Source of the DNA: Shewanella donghaensis
Lineage (GTDB): Bacteria; Pseudomonadota; Gammaproteobacteria; Enterobacterales; Shewanellaceae
Direction of reading: 5' to 3'
Length of the DNA: 64,000 bases
Assembly: GCF_007567505.1 (NCBI RefSeq)
Contig: NZ_CP041783.1
Span: 1,426,001 to 1,490,000, forward strand
Made by a program: the position numbers and the translations under genes. The notes beneath the pieces were generated by a model. It made no database searches, was not told the origin of the DNA, and saw only the letters and a list, made by a program, of their open reading frames with translations. This document shows, piece after piece, positions 18,932 to 27,761 of the stretch (position 1 is its first letter; each line of letters begins with the position of its first letter).

Positions 18932-20008
18932 GGAGGCTTTTAATCGTTTCATGCCTTCTTCAATACTCACCAAAGCTTCGTAACCAAAGTCATTTTTCGC
19001 AGCGCTAATATCAAAGTAATGGCAAGTTGACAATTGCCTTGCCACAAACCTTGTCATAATAGGTTCTTGTTGCTTACCTAAGATGAAGTATAGCGTTTCT
19101 AATACAACGCCAGCAGTATAGGCAATACCTGCAGGAACTCGCTTCGACACAGGTTTAATATCAACACAGGCTAAAATGTTATTGAGCATAGCTGCCATCG
19201 TAATGGGTTCATCATTACTTAAAAAATACGCTTTACCAGCGCAATTTTTCTGTTTCGATAAATCGAGGGCGGCTAGAATATGAGCATAAGCCGCATTATC
19301 CACATAGATGGTATCAACCAGTTTATCTTCTTTGCCAACGAGCTTTAACTTGCCAACCTTAGCCCGTTCAATCACTCGTGGAACCAAATGTGGATCTTCA
19401 GGCCCCCAAATCAAATGAGGCCTTAATGCTGTAGTCTTTAATTGATCGCTATTACTTTCTAGCACCATTTTTTCAGCTATGGCTTTTGAATGACCATAAA
19501 AGTTTAAAAACTTAGCGGCATAAGGTGCAGATTCATCAATACCTGCTTCGTCTTCGCCAGCAAACGTGACACTGGGTGTACTGGTATAAACTAATCGTTT
19601 GATGCCTATTGCCTTACAAGCTCTAACGATATTAGCGGTGCCGTTCACATTGGGGGAAAAGTAGCTGTCTCTATCCCCCCAAACGCCAGCTTTTGAGGCT
19701 ACATGAAATACAAGATCGCAATCCTGCATAGCAGCAAACAAAACATCATAGTCGCTAATATCACCTTGATACATGGACACACCCATTGCGGTTAACGCTG
19801 GGTACTCTCCACGAGCAAAACCATTAACTTCTATTCCTGCGGCGCGTAAACGTGTGCAAATAGCCTTGCCTAGAAAACCGCCTGCGCCGGTGATAAATAC
19901 TTTATTTACCGTACTTTTCAAGGCTAGTAATGCTGATTGCTCAGGAGATAACAATGATGCCAAATCAATATTAACAATTTTATTTACTGGTGCTTGACCC
20001 ATAGTCAC
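18923..20008 (-). CDS. oleD: OleD, NAD(P)H-dependent 2-alkyl-3-ketoacid reductase
   Basis: OleD reduces the 2-alkyl-3-keto acid made by OleA to a 2-alkyl-3-hydroxy acid. It is an extended SDR: Rossmann motif ITGAGGFLGKAI, catalytic Tyr-Lys in NFYGHSKAIAEK and a preceding Ser/Thr in YTSTPSV. I chose the GTG at 20008, two bases past the oleC stop with GGAAGGA six bases before it; an ATG at 20002 is the alternative. The longest ORF from 20038 would overlap oleC by 28 bp. It is the last gene of the ole cluster and is partner to OleBC in the multienzyme assembly known from Xanthomonas. Confidence 0.92.
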   Translation of the reverse strand: MTMGQAPVNKIVNIDLASLLSPEQSALLALKSTVNKVFITGAGGFLGKAICTRLRAAGIEVNGFARGEYPALTAMGVSMYQGDISDYDVLFAAMQDCDLVFHVASKAGVWGDRDSYFSPNVNGTANIVRACKAIGIKRLVYTSTPSVTFAGEDEAGIDESAPYAAKFLNFYGHSKAIAEKMVLESNSDQLKTTALRPHLIWGPEDPHLVPRVIERAKVGKLKLVGKEDKLVDTIYVDNAAYAHILAALDLSKQKNCAGKAYFLSNDEPITMAAMLNNILACVDIKPVSKRVPAGIAYTAGVVLETLYFILGKQQEPIMTRFVARQLSTCHYFDISAAKNDFGYEALVSIEEGMKRLKASLN

Positions 20009-20010
20009 AA

Positions 20011-21729
20011 CTATTCCTTCCACTGCTTTTGAGCCCAAACGGCTAATTTTTCTCTAAAAATCTTGGCATTATGGCGTACATCCACAGGGAAATCGGGATG
20101 AATAAGAAAACGAGAGATCCCTGTCGTATGCTCATACCCTTCTGCCATAGCCAATAATTCATGATACAAAGTCTTACTGGTTGAACAAACAATGCTCTTA
20201 TCTAACTCAACGCATAACAGTGGTTCAATGTTGCCATTAATTTCAATATTAACCAGCGCAGAGCGCTTTACTTGCTTATGAGTATTAAAAACTCGCTCAC
20301 ATGGAATCGAGAAATACCTTTTAGCAAGCTTACCTTTTAAAGTCTGATCAACACGATGTGCTTTACGACCGCACATCCATAATTGGCCAATGTCATCAAC
20401 ATAGCCTACATCGCCCATTCGGTGTCTTGTATCCCCACCATCATCAATTTTAGCGATTTTTGTCGCACTATCTCGTTGGTAATATTCGCGGCTAACCATT
20501 GGGCCTTTTACAACGATTTCACCTATTTGACCAACAGGTAAAATATTCACATCAGTCCAATCGGTAATAACTGACTCAGTAATCTCAATAATACTGATAT
20601 CTACACCATTGATGGCATGACCCACGCAAATGCCTTTACCTTCATCTGTTGCTACAGTGGTATTAAATAGCGCACTGCTAGGTATCTTACTGATGGGCAG
20701 AGACTCTGTTGCGCCGTATGAGTTAAGCACTTCCACGCCATCAACTAACATTTTACTGAAGCGTTTAATCGATGAGATAGTCGCTGGAGCGCCTGCAGAA
20801 ATAACCCGCTGTACACTAGATAGCTTAAATTGTTGACGACCTTCACTTGCGGCATCAGCCGCTTGCCCTAAACGCTCTAAGAGCGCTGGATTGACAAACA
20901 TATTGGTGCACTGGTATTTCTCAATAGCGGCAAATAAATAATCAGGGTTTGCAGTTATTGGTTTACTTGCATCCATTGCTGGCACTATGGATGCCATACC
21001 TAATGCAGGACCAAATAGCGAAAATAACGGGAATGTCGCTAAATCTCTTTCACCCGGTTTAATACCATAATCATGTTTTAATGCGCTAATTTGAGCTTCA
21101 AACATAGCATGAGAATACACCACCCCTTTGGGTGTACCCGTGCTGCCACTGGTAAATAAAATAGCCGCCATTTGATCATCGTCAAGCGTGACCATTGGGT
21201 ACGCTTTTGATTGAGTATGAGTTAAATTGCTTTGAGGTAATTCATCAACACTGATTGCGCCAGATAACCAACGCTGAACCTTGTTACCACCCACATTCAA
21301 ACATTGCTTAACTGAAGATTTACCCCAGCCTAAGATTCTTCGAGCGATATGCGCTTTAGGTATACCAATAAACACATCAGGTTGCGATTCTTCAAAGCAC
21401 TGTTTTAAATTCTTAACACCCATTCCTGGATCAACCAGAATAGGAATGACTCCCGCTTTAAACAACGCAAAGGTCAGCACAAAAAAATCGATACTTGGCG
21501 TTACCATTAATACCGCTTTCATGCCCGCTTTGAGGCCAAAAGCATTTAAGCGAAATGCGATATCATCAGATTGTTGGTTCAAGGTACCAAAATCAAGCTC
21601 TTGATATTTTAAGGTATTGGTCGATTGATTCGCTGATGTTGCAGTTTGGACAGCAACAGCTAATTGAGATGGGAAGTGAATTGCAGCATCTTGTAAGTGC
21701 CGACAGAGATTAGCGGTTTTTAATGTCAT
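20011..21729 (-). CDS. oleC: OleC, beta-lactone synthetase
   Basis: OleC converts the 2-alkyl-3-hydroxy acid to a cis-beta-lactone with ATP. It belongs to the acyl-adenylate (ANL) family: the P-loop [18 protein letters not shown], the AGAPAT motif SAGAPATIS, the YGATES motif [10 protein letters not shown], and the hinge [21 protein letters not shown] start it at the ATG 21729 ([13 protein letters not shown]), giving 572 residues; the longest frame begins with a TTG at 21783 without a ribosome site. Adenylate formation followed by lactone closure is family knowledge. oleC and oleD are separated by only two bases, so they are surely co-translated. Confidence 0.92.
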   Translation of the reverse strand: MTLKTANLCRHLQDAAIHFPSQLAVAVQTATSANQSTNTLKYQELDFGTLNQQSDDIAFRLNAFGLKAGMKAVLMVTPSIDFFVLTFALFKAGVIPILVDPGMGVKNLKQCFEESQPDVFIGIPKAHIARRILGWGKSSVKQCLNVGGNKVQRWLSGAISVDELPQSNLTHTQSKAYPMVTLDDDQMAAILFTSGSTGTPKGVVYSHAMFEAQISALKHDYGIKPGERDLATFPLFSLFGPALGMASIVPAMDASKPITANPDYLFAAIEKYQCTNMFVNPALLERLGQAADAASEGRQQFKLSSVQRVISAGAPATISSIKRFSKMLVDGVEVLNSYGATESLPISKIPSSALFNTTVATDEGKGICVGHAINGVDISIIEITESVITDWTDVNILPVGQIGEIVVKGPMVSREYYQRDSATKIAKIDDGGDTRHRMGDVGYVDDIGQLWMCGRKAHRVDQTLKGKLAKRYFSIPCERVFNTHKQVKRSALVNIEINGNIEPLLCVELDKSIVCSTSKTLYHELLAMAEGYEHTTGISRFLIHPDFPVDVRHNAKIFREKLAVWAQKQWKE

Positions 21730-21821
21730 AAGCCCGATGTCATTGGTTATAATTTGGGCGCGAAACAGATGTTTAGCGCCCAAGGTATAAAAACTAGCTT
21801 TGTTAGTCTTTAGCGTTATGC

Positions 21822-22700
21822 CTAAAGCTCGTCAGCCATAAAATTCTGAATCAACCCGATGACATCTTCGCTAGCATCTTCAAGAATATAATGACCACAG
21901 TCTTCAAATTCGGTTACTTGCGCATGGGGCATATATTGTCGCCACTTTGCTAAAAAGTGTTTATCGAACACGAAATCTTGAAGTCCCCAACAAATCAGCG
22001 TCGGTACTTCAGAGAACTTCGACAAGCTATCAGCTATATCTGATACCAGCTCATAGTTACGATCTTCAGGCTTTAAAGGGATATCCTGAACAAAACGTAA
22101 CGTTGAGATACGATTTTTCCAGTTATTAAACGGTGCGACATACGCTTCGCGTACTTCTTTAGACATAGGTTTACGTTTAACACCCACATAAGAAGCGATT
22201 GATGAGAATGCATTAAAACCTCTCACCAAAAAAGTCCCTAAAATCGTTTCACGACAAACCCATAATGCCCACGGGAATGGTTTAGACTCTGGTAGATGAA
22301 AAGCCGCAGTATTTAAAAACACTAAGCGCTTAATACGCTCAGGGTAACGAGCCGCAAAGCCCATACCAATCATTCCGCCCCAATCATGCACAACCAGGGT
22401 AATGTTTTCTTTTACATCTAAATGTTCGAGTAACGCTTCGAGATCATCGATGCGGTTTTCTAAAGTGTAATCATACTGAGGATCATCCGGCTTATCTGAT
22501 AAACCACAACCGATATGATCAGGAACAATACACTGATTCGTCGAACTTAATGCGCCGACCAAGTTACGATAATAATAACTCCAACTAGGATTGCCGTGAA
22601 CCATAACAACTGGTTCACCCTTACCTTCATTAATATAGTGAAGTTTATTACCGTTACGGTCTAAATAATGGCTGTCAAAAGGCAACAGATTCTCTAACAT
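21822..22700 (-). CDS. oleB: OleB, beta-lactone decarboxylase (alpha/beta hydrolase)
   Basis: OleB releases CO2 from the beta-lactone to give the final internal olefin. It is a haloalkane-dehalogenase-type alpha/beta hydrolase: oxyanion region [16 protein letters not shown], nucleophile Asp in [13 protein letters not shown], and catalytic His in [10 protein letters not shown]. The ATG at 22700 (MLENLLPF) is preferred over that at 22712, as GGGAAG lies 4 bp before it. Nucleophile Asp rather than Ser fits the OleB branch. It is a separate ORF here, whereas OleB and OleC are fused in actinobacteria. It lies between oleA and oleC with gaps of about 50 and 90 bp. Confidence 0.92.
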   Translation of the reverse strand: MLENLLPFDSHYLDRNGNKLHYINEGKGEPVVMVHGNPSWSYYYRNLVGALSSTNQCIVPDHIGCGLSDKPDDPQYDYTLENRIDDLEALLEHLDVKENITLVVHDWGGMIGMGFAARYPERIKRLVFLNTAAFHLPESKPFPWALWVCRETILGTFLVRGFNAFSSIASYVGVKRKPMSKEVREAYVAPFNNWKNRISTLRFVQDIPLKPEDRNYELVSDIADSLSKFSEVPTLICWGLQDFVFDKHFLAKWRQYMPHAQVTEFEDCGHYILEDASEDVIGLIQNFMADEL

Positions 22701-22748
22701 GATGCTTCCCATAATTTTATAATACTTATTAAATAACCAACGACGCGA

Positions 22749-23798
22749 CTACCACTTGATGCCGAGCATCATACAGTTCAATCCGCTGCCTATTCCTAGA
22801 AAGCTCACTTGATCGCCTAATTTCAAAAAGCCTTGGTCATGTGCCATAGCGGCAGTAACTGGCAATGAAACAGTGCCCATGTTGCCCAAGGTTTCATAGG
22901 TTGGAAATTCTTTTTCATGGGGGATATTAAGCGCATTTAACACTTGTTTGCGGTTTGACGCGCCCACTTGGTGACAAATCACTTTATCAACTTGATCCAC
23001 TACCCACTCACGCTGTGTAAGAAAGTGCTCCCAAGTATGCTTAGCAAGGTCGACACCTTCTTTAAGCAAGGTGACTGCATCCGTTCTCATGAACTCACGA
23101 TACAATTTCTGACTGGTTTCTTGCAAGCCCCACTGACATAACTCGTGATGCTCAGGAGCTGATAAGTGACTCGCACCTAAAAGCTGATGATTACGAGTAT
23201 TCTTCAGCGGTAAACTACCATCAGTTAAGATAACCGCAACAGCACCAGAGCCGCCCGTTAACGTTGCCAATGATTGAGCAAAATTCTGCATGGTTGGATC
23301 AGAAAGCATATTGTCGATAGTCACTTCAACAATGTCGCGAGCCGATTCGCAAGACACCACCATCCCAGCTTTAATTTGACCAAGCTCAATACGGTTAGCA
23401 ATATCTAAAATACCAGAAAGCACACCTAAGCAGGCGTTACTGATATCGTATATAGCAGTGTCTTTCGAGACACCTAACTCAGCAGCAACGCGACAAGCTG
23501 TTGCAGGCTCATGTTGGTCACGGCAAACGCCTGTGTAAACAACTGCGCCTAAATCACTGACACTAATGCCAGTTTCAGCAACGGCTTTACGAGCTGCACA
23601 TATTGCACCGTCAGATAAGCGATAACCTTTTGGCCACCAACGACGCTCTTTGATACCGGTTAAAGCGGCTAATTGCCCCATTGGAATACGAAACTTTTGG
23701 TAAAGTGGCGCAAGGCGAGATTCTAGGTCTAGACTAGACACCACTTGGGGTGCTAATTCATAGGCCATACTATTAATAAAAACGCGGGAATATTTCAT
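22749..23798 (-). CDS. oleA: OleA, non-decarboxylating acyl-CoA Claisen condensing enzyme
   Basis: OleA joins two acyl-CoA chains head to head to a 2-alkyl-3-ketoacyl intermediate, the first step to long-chain olefins. It is a thiolase-fold KASIII-type enzyme of 349 residues: C123 in YDISNACLGVLSG is the acyl-carrying nucleophile, His lies in VICHQVGASNRK, and E97 in QHEPATAC is where OleA proteins carry a catalytic Glu. The N-terminal GIKERRWWPKGYRLSD is typical for OleA rather than FabH. In Shewanella the usual product is a C31 polyunsaturated hydrocarbon (established for that genus). The first gene of oleABCD; its start is at the ATG 23798. Confidence 0.95.
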   Translation of the reverse strand: MKYSRVFINSMAYELAPQVVSSLDLESRLAPLYQKFRIPMGQLAALTGIKERRWWPKGYRLSDGAICAARKAVAETGISVSDLGAVVYTGVCRDQHEPATACRVAAELGVSKDTAIYDISNACLGVLSGILDIANRIELGQIKAGMVVSCESARDIVEVTIDNMLSDPTMQNFAQSLATLTGGSGAVAVILTDGSLPLKNTRNHQLLGASHLSAPEHHELCQWGLQETSQKLYREFMRTDAVTLLKEGVDLAKHTWEHFLTQREWVVDQVDKVICHQVGASNRKQVLNALNIPHEKEFPTYETLGNMGTVSLPVTAAMAHDQGFLKLGDQVSFLGIGSGLNCMMLGIKW

Positions 23799-24050
23799 GA
23801 AACCGTATCAATCGCTCACTTTAATGCCGCTCAACGCAGCCGAATTTATTGGTATTTGCTAATAACCCGCCATTTGAACAAGAAAAGCCCAAATATTCAA
23901 TATAAAACCACGATAAGTAGTATATAAATCTACGCCAGCCACAGATTACTTCATTTTTGTTTACTGTATCATGCAGCAGGCTAATCACAGTGCTTTAAAA
24001 TAAAAACCATTTAACAGTACCTTAGAGAGCTGTTCGAACAGAATAAATTT

Positions 24051-25373
24051 CTAAGTGATTTTTTTAGCTTGAATTAGCCTATTTCTCGGTGTGATATCGT
24101 TTGCACAAAATTCAATCATCGAAACTTGGTAACCTTGTTGTTCTAAAAAGCATACTCTATCCAGCAATAACCATTGTTCGATTGCACGTCTAAAAAGATG
24201 TGCGACAAGATCAATTCGTTGTGTCAGTCTCTGTCTTGCAGCGCCTTTGACGCGATATGTTTCAAAATCCGTCATTGTTGATGTATCAACCTGCTTTTGT
24301 TTCCCCGCCCAATGACAAAAATCAGTAAATGATCCCGACAACTGACTGCGTTTGATACTGGGAATAGGCAAATATTGATCATTTCCAGTGATATCACGTT
24401 GCATGCTATCAAAACCTAAACGCCAAGCAATTTCCTGATGTCTTAAAGTCTGTAGTTTTTCACTAGCAATAACACTTTGCTGCAAAGGAAGTTGCAAGTC
24501 GTGTCGCGACAATTTCAGCCCGCTAGCTAATGCCGCTGCAGATAAGGGCTGATAAAACTCTGCTTGTATAAGGTGATAACAACACGGCGAAAAAGAAATA
24601 GCTTGGGTTTTAGCCTCTGTCGCTAATTCAAGTAACTTGATATGCAGGTCACCGCAAGCATGTAGTGCTATAGCATGTTGCTCTGCATTAAGCGGATTTG
24701 AACCGAGCCTACTTACAGATAAATTGAACACATCGACACAATAAAATTGTTGTGAAAGCTGCCATTTATCAGCAAAGCTTTGACCTTGCTCACACAAGTT
24801 TTGTTGCCACTCTAAGCTAATAACATCTGCTTGGTGACTTTTAGCTATATAGCGTCCAAGGTGCCCTTTGCCTGCACACCACTCAACAATCGGCTTTCCT
24901 GTGGAAATATTGGCTGCAAAAGCCGTAATTTGTTGCCACTTACGCCCTTTAATATGGGCACTGAAATGCGCAAGTTCTGACTCTGATAGGCCCTCATGTA
25001 GCAAACCCGTCTGAGAATCAATTGGCTGACACTGTAATTTATCATCAAAGACAGACTGAGTGACCGTATTTGATGTCTGTGCGAGTATGAGTTCAAGGTT
25101 ATCAATGACAATGCCTGATTGCGCCAAATCCTCAATCAAAGCAGGCAGTAAAGTAACAATCAGCAATTGTTGTTCAACATCAATGTTGTCAATGTCGCTA
25201 TCATTTATTGCCCAGACTTTGTCCGCTAAAATTGGAAACTGTTCAATCCAAGGCAAAGTTTGACAATCAAAAGCTTTAACCTGCCACAGACATTTTAGCC
25301 TGAGTAAACACTCACTAATTTGTGTCAGTTGCAGGCTATTAGCATTGTGATGAATAGCGATATCTGAACGCAT
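24051..25373 (-). CDS. SAM-dependent methyltransferase, RRNAD1/METTL25-like
   Basis: A 440-residue protein with a central class I methyltransferase domain: glycine-rich motif VEWCAGKGHLGRYIAK, then ALHACGDLHIKLLELA and the characteristic FSPCCYHLI (a PCC-type motif seen in the Methyltransf_32 group and Trm13-like enzymes). The C-terminal third is helical and positively charged. The substrate is unknown, RNA being the family guess. I chose the ATG at 25373 because AAGGGA lies 5 bp before it, although the frame opens at 25391. It lies upstream of lipoprotein 25460-26725 on the same strand with different direction of transcription from ole by only 250 bp. Confidence 0.7.
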   Translation of the reverse strand: MRSDIAIHHNANSLQLTQISECLLRLKCLWQVKAFDCQTLPWIEQFPILADKVWAINDSDIDNIDVEQQLLIVTLLPALIEDLAQSGIVIDNLELILAQTSNTVTQSVFDDKLQCQPIDSQTGLLHEGLSESELAHFSAHIKGRKWQQITAFAANISTGKPIVEWCAGKGHLGRYIAKSHQADVISLEWQQNLCEQGQSFADKWQLSQQFYCVDVFNLSVSRLGSNPLNAEQHAIALHACGDLHIKLLELATEAKTQAISFSPCCYHLIQAEFYQPLSAAALASGLKLSRHDLQLPLQQSVIASEKLQTLRHQEIAWRLGFDSMQRDITGNDQYLPIPSIKRSQLSGSFTDFCHWAGKQKQVDTSTMTDFETYRVKGAARQRLTQRIDLVAHLFRRAIEQWLLLDRVCFLEQQGYQVSMIEFCANDITPRNRLIQAKKIT

Positions 25374-25459
25374 TATGTCCCTTTTACTCATAACGTTAAC
25401 TGATAATATTTACTCACTACATGACTGACAAGATTCACTTAAAACCTTAGCGTTCAATA

Positions 25460-26725
25460 TTAACGAATATCATTTGCTTGAGCTTTAACTTGTTTAGTCA
25501 CGTTCATGCGTCTTCCTAGCCATACACCAATGGCTAACGGCGCGAAAAATACCGCGATTAAGAACAAAATGAAATACACAATGACACTTTTAATTAATTC
25601 AATAATTTGAGCAAACACCAGTTCGACTGTTTTTTCAGTCAAAGCATCTAAATCTTGTATCGCTGCAGCACGCTCAGTTGCCACCATTTTTGCTAACGCT
25701 TTTCGTTCACTGACGATAATTAATGCTAAGGACTCACGCTCTTTTGATAATTGCATTAGCTTATCATCAGTCATATCACTGAGCTGATCTAATAGCGGGC
25801 TAAGTTCTTGTGTCATATCACTGGCTAACACGGTCATCATTTCCGGTGTTTGTTGCATTAATTCTTGGAACTTAATGGTAGTTTCGCTGATATTGTTGAG
25901 TGCTGACTGCACATCTGCAGCACTGACATCGGCATGTAACGTATAAAGTTGTGCTTTCCAACCCAGAATTTTTGGCATTTGTTCTGTGGTCATCGCCATT
26001 CTATCAGATATGTCGCTCATCACTTCTGGCATAGAACCAAATGTAGTAATAGCTTCAAATTCTGATATTTTACTGAAAGTAAGCCATGCATTAAAAGCTG
26101 ATACACGGGTAAAAGTAATATCTTTAATCGGATTTTTAGCGACATATTGCGCCACAAACGCTTGGTTATGCTTAAAGCTATTAGCATCAACAAAACCTTT
26201 TACAGTCGTCTCAAATTGAAGCGCGAGTGTTGAACTTGCTTCAATAGCAAGATGTTGCTGGTCAGAAAATAACTCAGCCCCTGAACCTTGCTCATAAAAC
26301 TGTTTCATTTGCTCGGTAAACACCCAAGTATCTAGCATTGCAGCAACCGGTGATGCTTGAAATATCGACCGCTGTAAATTCTGTTCCGCGTATATTTTCC
26401 ACATAATACTATTAGCTTTGACGTTTACATCGTCAGAATTTGCAGCGATTTGATCGGCGCTTGCTTCAACTTGAGCATAAAAGCTGTAACTAAATTCGCG
26501 GCTAAACATTCGCATGTTTATTTGCTCTTTTGGCAAAGGTTCGACACCACTTTCGAGTTTAACCTCCAACAATGAGCAAGCGGTTAAACTCAGTCCCATA
26601 ATACCGATGCACAAAGCACTCACGACTTTGCTGAAAACGACTCTTTTATTCAAAGATTTGATTTCACGACTCAAATCAATAAAATTAATAATACTTTTAG
26701 TAACTAAAACAAACCATGATTTCAT
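25460..26725 (-). CDS. Membrane-anchored lipoprotein-like protein with coiled coil, 421 aa
   Basis: I do not recognise the family. From the ATG at 26725 (GGAGATTACC upstream) the protein begins with a basic N-terminus and a hydrophobic run ending in LSLTACSLLE, which looks like a lipobox, although it sits about 50 residues in. The middle (about 90-330) is helical with many Ala, Gln and Glu, including MAMTTEQMPKILGWKAQ and SKERESLALIIVSERKALAKMVATERAAA, a coiled coil. A C-terminal membrane segment (VIVYFILFLIAVFFAPLAIGVWLGRRM) precedes a short tail. The mix of a coiled coil and a C-terminal anchor suggests a tether or envelope signalling role. The longest ORF begins at 26812 but has no ribosome site. 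Confidence 0.6.
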   Translation of the reverse strand: MKSWFVLVTKSIINFIDLSREIKSLNKRVVFSKVVSALCIGIMGLSLTACSLLEVKLESGVEPLPKEQINMRMFSREFSYSFYAQVEASADQIAANSDDVNVKANSIMWKIYAEQNLQRSIFQASPVAAMLDTWVFTEQMKQFYEQGSGAELFSDQQHLAIEASSTLALQFETTVKGFVDANSFKHNQAFVAQYVAKNPIKDITFTRVSAFNAWLTFSKISEFEAITTFGSMPEVMSDISDRMAMTTEQMPKILGWKAQLYTLHADVSAADVQSALNNISETTIKFQELMQQTPEMMTVLASDMTQELSPLLDQLSDMTDDKLMQLSKERESLALIIVSERKALAKMVATERAAAIQDLDALTEKTVELVFAQIIELIKSVIVYFILFLIAVFFAPLAIGVWLGRRMNVTKQVKAQANDIR

Positions 26726-26955
26726 GGTAATCTCCACGCCATAACGACACAATAAAGCAGCATTCACACTACTTACTCGTAGCAAAACGCCAACTAAAAA
26801 ACGACAGCACACTCAAAATAATCACGTCAAAAACAAACAAATAACCTAATTAATTCAGTTAGGTACACTTGAATTCAGACTAGATTTTATTGGTTAACTT
26901 GTCTATATGGGTCAATAGAAATTAGCTGACAATATTTACAGAAAAAGGATTAACA

Positions 26956-27189
26956 ATGCACTCTCCTTGCGTAGCAAAATGCGGACTAAATGAAGATGAT
27001 TACTGCATGGGATGTTTTAGGCACATCAACGAAATTGTTGGCTGGGGTCAAGCAAGCGAAGAAAGAAAACAAAGTATTTGGCAGCAACTTCCTGAACGTA
27101 AGCAAAGTATGGCCGGCGGTGATAACAATCAAATAATAAGCCGTGATAAATGGCTCAAAGCTGAGGCAGAAATTAAAGCTGCAGAATAA
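26956..27189 (+). CDS. DUF1289 family small cysteine-rich protein
   Basis: A 77-residue protein beginning MHSPCVAKCGLNEDDYCMGCFRH, with the four cysteines C5, C9, C17 and C20 spaced as in the DUF1289 family, and followed by a helical stretch with tryptophans. Such a pattern suggests metal or iron-sulfur binding, but no function is established. AAAGGATTAACA stands before the ATG. It stands alone, followed by a hairpin at 27219-27238. Confidence 0.85.
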   Translation: MHSPCVAKCGLNEDDYCMGCFRHINEIVGWGQASEERKQSIWQQLPERKQSMAGGDNNQIISRDKWLKAEAEIKAAE

Positions 27190-27218
27190 TAACTTAAGCG
27201 AGATAGGCGGTAATAAAA

Positions 27219-27238
27219 AAAGCCCATAAATGAGCTTT
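27219..27238 (+). terminator. Weak intrinsic terminator after DUF1289 gene
   Basis: AAAGCCCAT and ATGAGCTTT pair over 9 bp with one mismatch, followed by a U-rich stretch (GTTGTTTTCGTTTTG). Confidence 0.5.
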
Positions 27239-27303
27239 GTTGTTTTCGTTTTGTTTTTCGATTCGGTTATCTTCCGAGGGAGTAACGATAACGTTTCGAA
27301 AAA

Positions 27304-27660
27304 TTACTTTTTCATCATCGATTTCAAATCAGCAAAAGGATTGTAAGTCGCCGTTTCTTGCTTGTTTTCAGTAGTATTGCCATATTGAATTAACTCTTCA
27401 AATCGAGAATGCTCATTGTCATGGCAGTACAAGCATAATAACTCCCAATTAGAGCCGTCTGATGGGTTATGATCATGGTTATGATTCACATGATGCACCG
27501 TCAATTCAGACAAGTTTTTATGCGTGAATTCACGTGTACAACGGCCACAAATCCAAGGGTATAGCTTTAGTGCTTGTTCACGATAGCCCTTTTCACGAGT
27601 CGCTTTATAGTCTCTCGCTTCGGCTAACACTTTATCTAACTTACTTTGCGTACCTGACAT
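27304..27660 (-). CDS. yajD: HNH nuclease family protein YajD
   Basis: A 118-residue HNH protein whose layout matches E. coli YajD. The N-terminal helix (KLDKVLAEARDYKATREKGYREQAL) is followed by the zinc-ribbon-HNH core: CGRC near 38-41, HHVNHNHDHNPSDGSNWELLCLYCHDNEH with HxH, N and CxxCH. The family has a predicted but little studied nuclease activity. Cytoplasmic, single gene. GGAAAAACG precedes the ATG at 27660. Confidence 0.88.
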   Translation of the reverse strand: MSGTQSKLDKVLAEARDYKATREKGYREQALKLYPWICGRCTREFTHKNLSELTVHHVNHNHDHNPSDGSNWELLCLYCHDNEHSRFEELIQYGNTTENKQETATYNPFADLKSMMKK

Positions 27661-27692
27661 CGTTTTTCCATTTAATTTTCATTAAAATATTA

Positions 27693-27723
27693 CCCCAAGG
27701 ATAATCTCAGTTATCACTTGGGG
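27693..27723 (-). terminator. Terminator of the BCCT transporter gene
   Basis: CCCCAAG-GATAA and TTATC-CTTGGGG form a 12-bp stem with one bulged base, 39 bp beyond the stop of the leftward transporter gene, followed by TAATATTTT. Confidence 0.6.
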
Positions 27724-27761
27724 CAATGTTTTCTATCATATTATCAACACTAATTACTGAG

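Noticed and set aside
21281-21604. 107-codon ORF on the plus strand inside oleC
   Set aside because: It is the mirror frame of oleC and its product shows no domain.
24030-24041. CTGTTCGAACAG, a perfect 12-bp palindrome between the methyltransferase gene and oleA
   Set aside because: It resembles a LexA-like site at first sight, but the core spacing is wrong (CTGT-N4-ACAG rather than N8), and it lies next to a stop codon rather than before a start.
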